Positions 19,368-27,736 of a DNA stretch of 64,000 nucleotides are shown here, piece by piece (within the stretch, counting starts at the first letter, position 1; each line of letters opens with the position of its first letter). A program made the position numbers and the translations under genes. The stretch is taken from NCBI RefSeq assembly GCF_023502345.1, contig NZ_JAMFLX010000008.1:106368-170367 (forward strand), in the 5' to 3' direction. The notes beneath the pieces were generated by a model, which had not been told where the DNA came from, did no database searches, and saw only the letters and a program-made list of their open reading frames with translations. The stretch is from Parendozoicomonas callyspongiae (GTDB lineage: Bacteria > Pseudomonadota > Gammaproteobacteria > Pseudomonadales > Endozoicomonadaceae).

Positions 19368-19398
19368 AAAAAAGCAGGCTATATCAGACTGCTTTTTT
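19368..19398 (+). terminator. Terminator after fklB
   Basis: Stem AAAAAAGCAG / CTGCTTTTTT with an 11-base loop. Confidence 0.88.
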
Positions 19399-19534
19399 GT
19401 CAGGTAGATACCGAAGTAAAACACTACCTTCTTAAGTCCTTGTTTGTTATGGTGATAACTCAGGGATGAGTTAACGGCATGACGCAGGAGCATGAAAAAT
19501 AATAATAATTTCCTAAAAATTGTGGGAGACCGAT

Positions 19535-20185
19535 TTGATTAGTGTACTGGTGGCGGATGACCACGAGCTTGTCAGATGCGGAATCGTGCGCATGCTATCT
19601 GATATAGATGGTATCGAGGTTGTCGGTGAGGCCTGTTCTGGCGAAGAAGTTCAAACTATCTGCAGAGAGCTAGACGTCAACATTATTCTGATGGATGTCC
19701 GAATGCCTGGTATGGGAGGGTTGGAAGCAACACGCCGCTTGTCAGTCTCACGCCCTGATATTCGTATTATTGCTTTATCTGGCTATGAAGATGCTATTCA
19801 TGCGAGAAAGCTGCTGGAAGCTGGTGCTTGGGGATTTTTGACCAAGGGTGATGATCAGAGTGAAATGATTCAGGCCATCAAGGATGTTTATAACGGCCGC
19901 CGTTTTATCTGTGCTTCCATTGCCACAGAAATGGCAGTGAAGTCATTTTCCCGCAGACCAGATAATCCTTTTGAAGCGCTTTCTCCGCAGGAGTTCCAGG
20001 TAGCCATGATGGTTATCGATTGTTATAAGCCTGCTGATATTGCCTTGAAGATGGGAATAGGGCCCAAGACGGTCAATAGTTATCGCTATCGCATTTTTGA
20101 AAAACTGGGTGTAACCAATGATGTCGGGTTAACCAAGCTTGCCATCCGCCACGGTGTTATTGAAATTACTACTGAAGAACAATAA
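19535..20185 (+). CDS. uvrY: Response regulator of the BarA-UvrY / GacS-GacA system
   Basis: 216 residues. The receiver domain has acidic pocket ADD (residues 7-9) and phospho-acceptor Asp54 (LMDVRMPGMGG). A LuxR-type helix-turn-helix (FEALSPQEFQVAMMVIDCYK to KTVNSYRYRIFEKL) follows. GacA/UvrY activates transcription of the Csr/Rsm small RNAs. The most credible start is TTG at 19535, 8 nt after GGGAGA, which gives MISVLVADDHELVRCG as in UvrY; no ATG fits. It is immediately upstream of uvrC, the classical gammaproteobacterial arrangement. Confidence 0.94.
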   Translation: MISVLVADDHELVRCGIVRMLSDIDGIEVVGEACSGEEVQTICRELDVNIILMDVRMPGMGGLEATRRLSVSRPDIRIIALSGYEDAIHARKLLEAGAWGFLTKGDDQSEMIQAIKDVYNGRRFICASIATEMAVKSFSRRPDNPFEALSPQEFQVAMMVIDCYKPADIALKMGIGPKTVNSYRYRIFEKLGVTNDVGLTKLAIRHGVIEITTEEQ

Positions 20186-20263
20186 ATCCTGCTCCACATA
20201 TCTTCCCTGAAGTGTGCCAGAAATGTACCCTTGGGCATATAACTTCTGGCTACCCGATAATCT

Positions 20264-22099
20264 ATGTCATCTAGCTCTGATAGCACTTTCAATCATAAAG
20301 CGTTTATTTCGTCTGTCACCGATCTTCCTGGTGTCTACCGGATGCTAGGTTTAGATGGCAAGATTCTCTATATCGGGAAAGCCAAATGTTTGAAGAAGCG
20401 TCTGGCCAGCTATTTCCGCCCACAGGGGCGAAGCAGTAAAACCACGGCAATGGTTGCCAAGATTCACTCTATCGAAACCATTGTGACTAACAGTGAGGCG
20501 GAAGCACTTATTCTTGAGCAGAACCTGATTAAGGATAACCGGCCTCCCTATAATATTCTGCTCAGGGACGATAAATCTTATCCCTTTATTTTCCTTTCAG
20601 AGAAAGATAAGTGGCCCCGTCTGGCATTGCATCGTGGAGTGAAACGGAGGAAGGGAAAGTATTTCGGTCCCTACCCCAGTGCCGGTGCTGCTAGAGAAAG
20701 CCTTGCGCTGCTGCAGAAAGTGTTTCGGGTCAGACAGTGCGAGGACAGTTTCTTCCGCAACCGGACTCGCCCCTGTCTCCAGTATCAGATCAACCGCTGT
20801 AAAGGACCTTGTGTCGACCTGGTTGCAGAGGATGAGTACAGCCAGGATGTTAAAGACTCGATTGATTTCCTGCAGGGACGAAGCCAGGAGCTGATTTATG
20901 ATCTGATCAAACGGATGGAAGCTGCCTCGGAAAAACTGGAATTTGAAGCGGCGGCTGACTATCGGGACAGCATTGACCATCTTCGTAAAACACAGGAGAA
21001 GCAGGTGATCGCTGTCGCGTCCGGAGATGCTGATGTGTTCGGCTTTGCCCAGGCTCCGGGTGGCAGCTGTGTGCAGGTGATATTTGTGCGTCAGGGCAGG
21101 GTGCTGGGTTCCCGACACTTCTTTCCCGGTTTTGCCCATGATGGGGATAAGGCTGAAGCGCTGGAGAGTTTTCTGGGTCAGTTCTATATCAGCAATGCCG
21201 ATACCCGGGATTTCCCTCGCGATATTTTGCTGCCAATGGCTATTCCCGGCCATGAGGCTTTGACTGAGGCCGTGCAAACTGTGGCCGGGCGAACTGTTCA
21301 GCTTCGTCATAATGTTCGTGGTGAACGCAAAGACTGGTTAAAGCTGGCTGAGAGAAATGCGGTTCAGACCCTGAATGCTCATCTGGCAGATCGACGCAAT
21401 ATTTATGAGCGTTTTCTGTCTTTGCAGAAATCCCTCGACCTTCCAGATATTCCCGAACGTATTGAGTGTTTCGATATCAGTCATACCATGGGTGAGGGCA
21501 CTGTCGCTTCATGTGTGGTTTTTGGTCAGGAAGGTGCGCGCAAGAGCGATTACCGCCGCTTTAATATCCGTGATATCACCCCGGGGGATGACTATGCAGC
21601 TATCGCCCAGGCTGTTCAACGCCGATACTGCAGAGTGCTCGAAGAAGAAGGGGTATTGCCGGATATCCTGCTTATTGATGGTGGTCTGGGTCAGCTTAAC
21701 AAGGCTAAAGCGGTGATGGATAATCTCCAGTTGGGTCACGTTGCCATTTACGGTGTTGCCAAGGGGGAAACACGCAAGCCCGGTCTGGAGGTTCTGATCG
21801 AAGGTCAGACAGGGAAAGAGTTTACCATTGAATCATCATCACCCGGTTTGCATTTAATCCAGCAGGTTCGGGATGAGTCGCACCGGTTTGCCATAACCGG
21901 TCACCGGCAGCGCCGGGATAAAAAGCGCAGGCGCTCCCAGCTCGAAGATATAGAGGGTATTGGGCCAAAGCGTAGGGCAGCATTGTTGTCATTCTTCGGT
22001 AGTGTTAAAGGTGTAAAAGAAGCTCCTATAGAGGAGTTAATGAAAGTGCAGGGGATCAGCCGGTCCATGGCCCAGCATATTCATGATGTCTTAAAGTAG
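20264..22099 (+). CDS. uvrC: Excinuclease ABC subunit C
   Basis: 611 residues. It makes the 3' and 5' incisions in nucleotide excision repair with UvrAB. The GIY-YIG domain starts LPGVYRMLGLDGKILYIGKA, the UVR (UvrB-binding) motif lies near residues 205-240, the RNase H-like endonuclease domain includes ECFDISHTMGEGTVASCVVF, and the tail has two helix-hairpin-helix motifs (LEDIEGIGPKRRAALLSFFG; VQGISRSMAQHIHDVL). It is 78 bp after uvrY. Confidence 0.96.
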   Translation: MSSSSDSTFNHKAFISSVTDLPGVYRMLGLDGKILYIGKAKCLKKRLASYFRPQGRSSKTTAMVAKIHSIETIVTNSEAEALILEQNLIKDNRPPYNILLRDDKSYPFIFLSEKDKWPRLALHRGVKRRKGKYFGPYPSAGAARESLALLQKVFRVRQCEDSFFRNRTRPCLQYQINRCKGPCVDLVAEDEYSQDVKDSIDFLQGRSQELIYDLIKRMEAASEKLEFEAAADYRDSIDHLRKTQEKQVIAVASGDADVFGFAQAPGGSCVQVIFVRQGRVLGSRHFFPGFAHDGDKAEALESFLGQFYISNADTRDFPRDILLPMAIPGHEALTEAVQTVAGRTVQLRHNVRGERKDWLKLAERNAVQTLNAHLADRRNIYERFLSLQKSLDLPDIPERIECFDISHTMGEGTVASCVVFGQEGARKSDYRRFNIRDITPGDDYAAIAQAVQRRYCRVLEEEGVLPDILLIDGGLGQLNKAKAVMDNLQLGHVAIYGVAKGETRKPGLEVLIEGQTGKEFTIESSSPGLHLIQQVRDESHRFAITGHRQRRDKKRRRSQLEDIEGIGPKRRAALLSFFGSVKGVKEAPIEELMKVQGISRSMAQHIHDVLK

Positions 22100-22233
22100 T
22101 GACTTACCTCTCTTGGCAGGGCTCTTACTACAGAAAACCGGAATAGAGCTATGACATGGGGCGGGGCAAGCTGATAGACTTGACCCGCAGGTGGGATGTT
22201 TGCGCCTGAGCATTAAGGATAAAGCCGTACACC

Positions 22234-22791
22234 ATGAATATACCCAATATACTTACCCTGATTCGCTTACTCTTGATTCCGGTAATCGTGGTCGTACATT
22301 ATCTGGGCTACCCCTGGACCAATGTCGCGGCTGCCGCCATTTTCATGGTGGCGTCATTTACCGACTGGTTTGATGGTTACCTGGCACGACGCCTGAACCA
22401 GACAACCCCCTTTGGTGCTTTTCTTGATCCTGTAGCTGACAAGGTGATGGTTGCTGTCGCACTCGCAATTTTGATTGAGAAGTTTAATACTCCGCTGATG
22501 ACTGTCCCGGGGTTAATTATTATTGGTCGCGAGATCGTCATATCCGCTCTGCGGGAGTGGATGGCTGAACTGGGCAAACGTACCAGTGTTGCGGTCAATT
22601 TCATTGGCAAGCTGAAGACGACTGCTCAAATGGGCTCTATTACACTCTTGCTATTTGCCAAGGAGATGGGAACAGGTCTGGCAGGAATGGCGGGAATGGT
22701 TCTGCTGGTTATTGCTGCGATACTGACGATCTGGTCCATGTTTGTTTATCTGCGTGCGGCCTGGCCAGATTTAAATCCATTCGATAAATAG
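22234..22791 (+). CDS. pgsA: CDP-diacylglycerol-glycerol-3-phosphate 3-phosphatidyltransferase
   Basis: 185 residues. It is the membrane enzyme committing CDP-diacylglycerol to phosphatidylglycerol synthesis. The CDP-alcohol phosphotransferase motif is complete: Asp47, Gly48, Ala51, Arg52, Gly61, Asp65, Asp69 (DGYLARRLNQTTPFGAFLDP onward). There are about four to six hydrophobic helices. AAGGATAAAG lies upstream of the ATG. The order uvrC-pgsA-tRNAs is conserved in gammaproteobacteria. Confidence 0.96.
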   Translation: MNIPNILTLIRLLLIPVIVVVHYLGYPWTNVAAAAIFMVASFTDWFDGYLARRLNQTTPFGAFLDPVADKVMVAVALAILIEKFNTPLMTVPGLIIIGREIVISALREWMAELGKRTSVAVNFIGKLKTTAQMGSITLLLFAKEMGTGLAGMAGMVLLVIAAILTIWSMFVYLRAAWPDLNPFDK

Positions 22792-22891
22792 TTCCCTCAG
22801 TTATTGTTGGAGTGGTTGCCTATTTCTTTCCAAAAGAGTGAAAGTTGGCAACCCAGCCTCTCAAATTAATATCTCTTTATATTTCAATGTA

Positions 22892-22919
22892 TTGACAACT
22901 TGGCTGAGACTAATAAAAT
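22892..22919 (+). promoter_or_regulatory. Promoter of the tRNA cluster
   Basis: Consensus TTGACA at 22892 and TAAAAT at 22914 with a 16-bp spacer, 37 bp upstream of tRNA-Gly. Confidence 0.75.
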
Positions 22920-22956
22920 AGCCGGCGTCTTCTGGCGGTGCCGCTGGAAAGGCAGG

Positions 22957-23032
<76 letters not shown>

Positions 23033-23075
23033 AATATTCATGAGTGAAAATTATTTTTATTTTCACGATGAAAAA

Positions 23076-23149
23076 GGCGAGTTAGCAAAGCGGTTATGCA
23101 GTGGACTGCAACTCCATTTAGACCGGTTCGACTCCGGTACTCGCCTCCA
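23076..23149 (+). tRNA. tRNA-Cys (anticodon GCA), copy 1
   Basis: 74-nt cloverleaf. Acceptor GGCGAGT / ACTCGCC, anticodon loop CTGCAAC, T arm GGTTCGACTCC, encoded CCA. This is the copy in the conserved Gly-Cys-Leu position. Confidence 0.97.
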
Positions 23150-23194
23150 GTTAAGCATCATGGTAGCCTAGTCATGGTGCCTTCTGCTTATAAA

Positions 23195-23281
23195 GCCCGG
23201 GTGGTGAAATTGGTAGACACAGCAGACTTAAAATCTGCCGACCGTTAGGTCGTGCCGGTTCGATTCCGGCTCCGGGCACCA
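23195..23281 (+). tRNA. tRNA-Leu (anticodon TAA)
   Basis: 87-nt class II tRNA with a variable arm. Acceptor GCCCGGG / CCCGGGC, anticodon loop CTTAAAA with TAA, encoded CCA. Confidence 0.97.
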
Positions 23282-23344
23282 TAAGCACTCTTCATATTTC
23301 ATATATCTCGATACTTCCTGTTTCGAACTAATGAAAGCTATAAA

Positions 23345-23418
23345 GGCGAGTTAGCAAAGCGGTTATGCAGTGGACTGCAACTCCATTTAGACCGGTTCGA
23401 CTCCGGTACTCGCCTCCA
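23345..23418 (+). tRNA. tRNA-Cys (anticodon GCA), copy 2
   Basis: Identical over all 74 nt to copy 1; the flanks are unrelated. Left boundary of the 4.2-kb accessory segment that ends at copy 3. Confidence 0.97.
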
Positions 23419-23531
23419 ATTTACAAGTTAACTTTTCCAGCCCAGCGCTTTACAAGATATCTGACAAAATCAAAACTAGCGACTCTTGCTTTTACGCTGA
23501 TTGAGTTATGGCCATCAAATCGCCTTTTCAG

Positions 23532-23666
23532 GTAAGTATTCCGTGAACCCATGTCATATCCCCAGTTTTCAAGGGCTGTAGCAACATAGTTACTTCGTAC
23601 CAAAAAAAGAACTCCTCTGGTACCAAGGGATTGCGAGCTCAGCAAATGGGTTCACCGAATGTTTAC
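23532..23666 (-). mobile_element. 135-bp MITE, copy 2
   Basis: Reverse-oriented copy of the element at 18484-18618, the same length and differing at two bases (one in the interior, one in a terminal repeat). The 113 bp between tRNA-Cys copy 2 and this element contain nothing I recognise. Confidence 0.88.
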
Positions 23667-23667
23667 G

Positions 23668-23842
23668 AATTTATTCCACTGCTGCTTCTAACCTTCTGAA
23701 GCAGATAGAAAAAGGCTTCCGAGAATATATTGGCGATGCGTGGATTATTGGCATTCGACAACGAAGAGCGTTTGTATGTGGGGAATGCCCAAATGGTAGT
23801 GATGGTTGCGACAAGCGTCTCAGATCTGTTCTGATTTTTTAA
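23668..23842 (+). pseudogene. Possible 3' gene remnant beside the MITE
   Basis: A frame open from the MITE edge reads RIYSTAASNLLKQIEKGF, then REYIGDAWIIGIRQRRAF, then VCGECPNGSDGCDKRL, ending in TAA at 23840-23842. Its composition looks protein-like and it begins exactly at the element boundary, suggesting a gene truncated by the insertion. No family is recognised, and it may be chance. From 23843 to 24012 I see nothing further. Confidence 0.25.
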
Positions 23843-24012
23843 CCAGACAGCAGTGGAGTGTTCCCATGAAAATCTCTCGCAGTATGTTCATCCATGATCA
23901 TAATATTCTTTCTCACAACAAACCGGTTAGACAGGCTATCACGATGAAACAATAACGCTGTTTTTCTGTCCAAGGTATTAGCGACACCAGTTACAGGAGC
24001 TAATCAGCAGCT

Positions 24013-25632
24013 ATGCAACAACCCGTAACAACTGATCACCATACATCTCCAATGCCCCGGGAAGCGAAACCAGAGTACTCAGAAGTGCTGACTTGCATGA
24101 GTGCTGGCCGCACAGTCATCAGAGAGTTAGACGGTAGTCAGGTCTTTGGACAGCTCAATCCTGATTGCTGGCAGCTTATAAAAGACCACCTTTCTGCCAG
24201 GGACATTCTGGCGCTGCGGCATACTTGCAAGTACTTCTTCACCGATGCCAGAAAAGAGCTTCCCGCAGGGGCTTATTCGCATGAATGCAGCCCGCTGATG
24301 GTTGAATACCTGAACCCTTTAGGATTAAGTCGGCATAAAATCCTGACCAATTTTCTTGTGGAAAAGTATTTCACCCGACAACCAGAGGTTCAATCCCTGT
24401 ACCGAAAGAAAATGGAAGTACAACTCCTCCATCAAAAAGATCAATACGAGAGGAGTCTCGAGGGGTGGATGAATCAATACTTTAATAAAAAAGAGCAGGA
24501 ATGGGTCATCAGTGACGTATTAAGACAAGCTGCCCTGTTGCGACGTTTAAGCAACAGCGCCTATAAAATGGAAAGTGTCATCACTCTGAAAGGCCACTAT
24601 AATAAGGTTCTCTGCGTCACTAGCACCCCTGATGGACGGGTGATCTCTGGTTCAATTGATAAGTACCTGAGGGTCTGGGATCTGACCAAAGCCCCAGAGC
24701 AGCAGTTTGTCGCCACTCTGGCAGGGCATTCCGGCTGGGTCAACCGAGTGTCCACCACCCCCCAAGGGTTGGTGATTTCCTGCTCAGGTGATGAAACCCT
24801 GAAGGTCTGGGATCTGACCAAAGACCCATGGCATGAGTGTATCGCCACCCTGGAAGGGCACACCAACTGGATTGATTGCATAACCATCACCTCTGAGGGG
24901 CAGGTGATCTCCGGCTCTCATGATGACAGCCTGAAGGTTTGGGATCTGACCAAAGCCCCAGGGCAGCAGTGTATCGCCACCCTGGAAGGACACTCTGGCT
25001 GGGTTAGTGATGCCTCCATTACCCCCGGAGGGCTGCTGATCTCCGGCTCTCATGATGAAAGCCTGAAGGTTTGGGATCTGACCAAAGCCCCAGGGCAGCA
25101 GTGTGTTGCCACCCTGAAAGGACACTCCGGCCATATTATTTGCATGACCACCACCCCTGAGGGGCTGGTGATCTCTGGCTCTGGTGACAACACCCTGAAA
25201 GTCTGGGATCTTACCCAAGCCTCAGGGCAGCAGTGTGTTGCCACCCTGACAGGGCACTTGGCTGCGGTCATTTGCATGACCATAACTCCCGAAGGACTGG
25301 TGATTTCCGGCTCAAACGATAAAACCCTGAAAGTCTGGGACTTGACCAAAGCCCCAGAGGAACAGTGTGTCGCTACCCTGACAGGGCACAAAGGCGTGGT
25401 CAGGAGTGTAACTATCGTCCACGATGGGCGGGTGGTTTCCGCCTCACATGATAAAACCCTGAAGGTTTGGGATCTGACCAAAGCCCCAGAGGAGCAGTGT
25501 GTCGCCACCCTGAAGGGGCACTCCGGAGAAGTTCATGTCGTGTCCACCACTCCCGAAGGGCTGCTGCTCTCCGGTTCTTTTGACAACACCCTGAAAGTCT
25601 GGAACCTCTATCAGTCTATTAACTGGACATGA
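24013..25632 (+). CDS. F-box and WD40-repeat protein, candidate eukaryotic-like effector
   Basis: 539 residues. An F-box-like helical motif at about residues 45-80 (FGQLNPDCWQLIKDHLSARD, ILALRHTCKYFFTDARKEL) is followed by a helical linker (about 90-185). Eight WD40 repeats of about 44 residues run from about 187 to the end, each with GH near its start and VWDL at its end (for example TLKVWDLTKAP). This matches the layout of eukaryotic Fbw7/Cdc4, in which the F-box binds Skp1 and an eight-blade propeller binds substrate. No signal peptide is present, so delivery by a secretion system is presumed. It starts at ATG 24013, with AGGAGC about 11 nt upstream. The effector role is inference. Confidence 0.85.
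   Translation: MQQPVTTDHHTSPMPREAKPEYSEVLTCMSAGRTVIRELDGSQVFGQLNPDCWQLIKDHLSARDILALRHTCKYFFTDARKELPAGAYSHECSPLMVEYLNPLGLSRHKILTNFLVEKYFTRQPEVQSLYRKKMEVQLLHQKDQYERSLEGWMNQYFNKKEQEWVISDVLRQAALLRRLSNSAYKMESVITLKGHYNKVLCVTSTPDGRVISGSIDKYLRVWDLTKAPEQQFVATLAGHSGWVNRVSTTPQGLVISCSGDETLKVWDLTKDPWHECIATLEGHTNWIDCITITSEGQVISGSHDDSLKVWDLTKAPGQQCIATLEGHSGWVSDASITPGGLLISGSHDESLKVWDLTKAPGQQCVATLKGHSGHIICMTTTPEGLVISGSGDNTLKVWDLTQASGQQCVATLTGHLAAVICMTITPEGLVISGSNDKTLKVWDLTKAPEEQCVATLTGHKGVVRSVTIVHDGRVVSASHDKTLKVWDLTKAPEEQCVATLKGHSGEVHVVSTTPEGLLLSGSFDNTLKVWNLYQSINWT
24571..25620 (+). repeat. Eight tandem 132-bp repeats encoding WD40 blades
   Basis: DNA period of 132 bp. The segment GTCTGGGATCTGACCAAAGC or its GGTTTGGGATCTGACCAAAG variant recurs in nearly every unit, so blades are alike at nucleotide as well as protein level. 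This suggests recent duplication or gene conversion and possible copy-number variation between strains. Confidence 0.85.
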
Positions 25633-25698
25633 AGTGGGTGTAAAGACAGAAACCGTGCCAGACGCGATGCAATGTTTTATCGAACAGTGACGCTGGAT

Positions 25699-26000
25699 TC
25701 AAGCAATAAGTGCAATCGACTCCCCTGTGTAAATTTCATACAGTGTACGCCCGCCTAATACCTTTCGTGGCATGGTGTTGATCAACAGTTCCATCGTCTT
25801 TATCTCCGCTTCTGTCAGGCTGCCCAAAGCCATTTTTTTTGGCCAGGTTCTACGAATGATTCCATTAGTGTTTTCGTTAGTTCCTCGCTGATAGCTGGCA
25901 TAGGGTTTGGCAAAGTAGACATCAGCATTAATGGCATCCTTCACGGTATCGTGAGCGGCAAACTCACCTCCGTTTTGTCATTATCAGTTATGGGATATAG
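25699..26000 (-). pseudogene. IS30-family transposase remnant (C-terminal part)
   Basis: The open part (from 25944) reads INADVYFAKPYASYQRGTNE, NTNGIIRRTWPKKMALGSLT, and ends NTMPRKVLGGRTLYEIYTGE with a short tail. This is the C-terminal catalytic region of IS30-type DDE transposases, including the final Glu in GTNENTNG. Upstream the frame reads NGGEFAAHDTVKDA, and a frameshift or stop near 25985 separates it from a DNDK segment that would carry a catalytic Asp. Nothing of the N-terminal two thirds remains. It abuts the manC upstream region. Confidence 0.85.
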
Positions 26001-26035
26001 TTCATCTTTTCCAATATGATTTTGCTGGTGGAACA

Positions 26036-27433
26036 TTGCCCTCAGACAAGCCAATTATTCCAGTTATTCTCGCCGGTGGCTCGGGAACCCGATTATGGCC
26101 GCTTTCCATCAAGCAAAAACCTAAGCAGTTTCTGAATCTGGCTGATAAAGAACTTAGCCTTTTTCAGCAAACCTTGTTGCGGGCCCAGAATATTTCCGGG
26201 TCATATCCGCCAATTATTGTTACCCATCACCGTTATCGTTTTCTGGTTGCTGAACAGGTCGTGCAGCTGAATGTTAAAGCACGGATCTTGTTGGAACCCT
26301 GCAGCCGGGGCACAGCACCGGCCATCACTCTTGCTGCATATGAGGCGCTAACCCTGGCAGATAATCCCTGGTTGCTTGTTTTGCCCTCTGACCATTACCT
26401 CAAAAGCACTGATAGCTTTGATACGGCAGTATCAAAAGTTATTAAAGATAATCGCGCTGAGAGTGTATTAGTTACGCTCGGGGTAGAACCTACATCTGCT
26501 GAACCTGGGTTTGGATATATAAATTGTGCTGGCAAAGCGGAGGGTGGCACAGGTTTGCTACCTGTTACAGGTTTCACAGAAAAGCCGGCTAAGCCTCAGG
26601 CAGAACGGTATCTTCAGGCTGGTGGATATTACTGGAATAGCGGCATAAACCTTTATAAAGCCGGAGTATTTCTGGATGAAGTGCAACATCTTTGCCCAGC
26701 CGTTTATGATGCATGCCGCAATGCCTATCAGAAGCTTGAGAGTGATCTGGATTTCCTTCGAGTCCCAATAGCTGATTATCAGGAATCTCCGGTATTGTCG
26801 GTTGATAAAGGTATTCTGGAAAAGTCCTCAAGACTGATGATGGCCAAACTTGATGCTGGATGGTCAGATATTGGCTCTTGGAAGGCCAACTGGGAAATCG
26901 CCCACAAGGATAACGGGCAAAATGTCTGCCTGGGTAATATTCAACACGTTGATTGTTTAAACAGCTTGTTACGCTCTGACAGCCGCCAGATTGCTGTGCT
27001 TGGACTGAAGAATATTATTGTTGTTGATACCGCTGATATAACTCTTATTGCTGATAAGTCCCGCTCTCAGGATGTTTCACTGTTCACAGACTTTGTCCAA
27101 GGCGGCACTGATACTGAGAGGGTTTTACGTCCCTGGGGATCAAGGAATGTGCTTTACAGTGCGCATGGATATCAGGTTAACCAGCTAACTGTGAAGCAGG
27201 GGCAGAAGATTACTTTGCATATGCACAGGCAACGGTCCGAGCATTGGATCATTCTTAACGGAAGCGCACACGTTAACTGCGAAACTGATGAATACTTTCT
27301 TGAGAAGGGCAACTCCATTGTTATCCCTGCAGGGTGTTCTCACAGCCTTGAAAACTGTGGCAATGCTCAACTTGAGGTGCTGGAAATGCAGATCGGTGAC
27401 TACCTTGGTGATGATGACACCATTCGGCAGTAG
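26036..27433 (+). CDS. manC: Mannose-1-phosphate guanylyltransferase / mannose-6-phosphate isomerase
   Basis: 465 residues of the bifunctional AlgA/ManC/CpsB type, making GDP-mannose for exopolysaccharide or LPS. The nucleotidyltransferase domain has PVILAGGSGTRLWPLSIKQK, followed by PKQF, VLPSDHY, FTEKP and YYWNSGINLY. The C-terminal type II PMI cupin has RPWGSRNVLY, ITLHMHRQRSEHWIILNGSA and GNSIVIPAGCSHSLEN. No ATG fits; TTG at 26036 after GGTGGAACA is the likely start. Only about 35 bp separate it from the IS30 remnant, so its promoter may have been replaced. Confidence 0.9.
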   Translation: MPSDKPIIPVILAGGSGTRLWPLSIKQKPKQFLNLADKELSLFQQTLLRAQNISGSYPPIIVTHHRYRFLVAEQVVQLNVKARILLEPCSRGTAPAITLAAYEALTLADNPWLLVLPSDHYLKSTDSFDTAVSKVIKDNRAESVLVTLGVEPTSAEPGFGYINCAGKAEGGTGLLPVTGFTEKPAKPQAERYLQAGGYYWNSGINLYKAGVFLDEVQHLCPAVYDACRNAYQKLESDLDFLRVPIADYQESPVLSVDKGILEKSSRLMMAKLDAGWSDIGSWKANWEIAHKDNGQNVCLGNIQHVDCLNSLLRSDSRQIAVLGLKNIIVVDTADITLIADKSRSQDVSLFTDFVQGGTDTERVLRPWGSRNVLYSAHGYQVNQLTVKQGQKITLHMHRQRSEHWIILNGSAHVNCETDEYFLEKGNSIVIPAGCSHSLENCGNAQLEVLEMQIGDYLGDDDTIRQ

Positions 27434-27521
27434 ACTTGGTTGTCTGCCGATTTATTTGTTTAATATGCCAGCGCAACCTGTTGATTTTAATTAGTGTTAC
27501 TGTATTATTCACCCCCGTTGA

Positions 27522-27595
27522 GGCGAGTTAGCAAAGCGGTTATGCAGTGGACTGCAACTCCATTTAGACCGGTTCGACTCCGGTACTCGCCTCCA
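27522..27595 (+). tRNA. tRNA-Cys (anticodon GCA), copy 3
   Basis: Identical over 74 nt to copies 1 and 2, and followed directly by an intrinsic terminator. Right boundary of the accessory segment. I see no strong promoter in the 88 bp after manC, so it may be read through from manC or depend on a weak promoter. Confidence 0.97.
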
Positions 27596-27601
27596 AATAT
27601 A

Positions 27602-27629
27602 AAGATCAGCCTTGTGCTGATCTTTTTTT
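27602..27629 (+). terminator. Terminator after tRNA-Cys copy 3
   Basis: Stem AAGATCAGC / GCTGATCTT with a 5-base loop and a T run. Confidence 0.9.
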
Positions 27630-27736
27630 ATGTCTGAAAAAAATTACCGACATGCTTTAAGCAGCTTTGAACTGCACAAAGCTGGAGTTCAACTAGACTA
27701 AATTGTCATAAATGACGGCATAATAACAGGCATATT

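Larger units (their letters stand above)
23345..27595. other. Accessory segment bounded by two identical tRNA-Cys genes
   Basis: Between tRNA-Cys copies 2 and 3 lie a MITE, a gene remnant, an F-box/WD40 gene, an IS30 transposase fragment and a manC/algA gene, interrupting what looks like a tRNA array. The terminator expected at the end of such an array sits directly after copy 3. No integrase gene is present, so this is either a decayed island or a segment brought in by recombination between tRNA copies. The boundaries are inferred. Confidence 0.5.

Noticed and set aside
22812..22850. GGTTGCC / GGCAACC inverted repeat after pgsA as a terminator
   Set aside because: Large loop and no T run; not listed as a feature.
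24571..25620. Regular repeats considered as a CRISPR array
   Set aside because: The 132-bp units are contiguous, in frame, without unique spacers, and encode WD40 blades.
27522..27595. tRNA-Cys copy 3 as a simple integrase att duplication
   Set aside because: The whole tRNA is duplicated, not only the 3' end, and no integrase gene is present, so a classical att site cannot be claimed.
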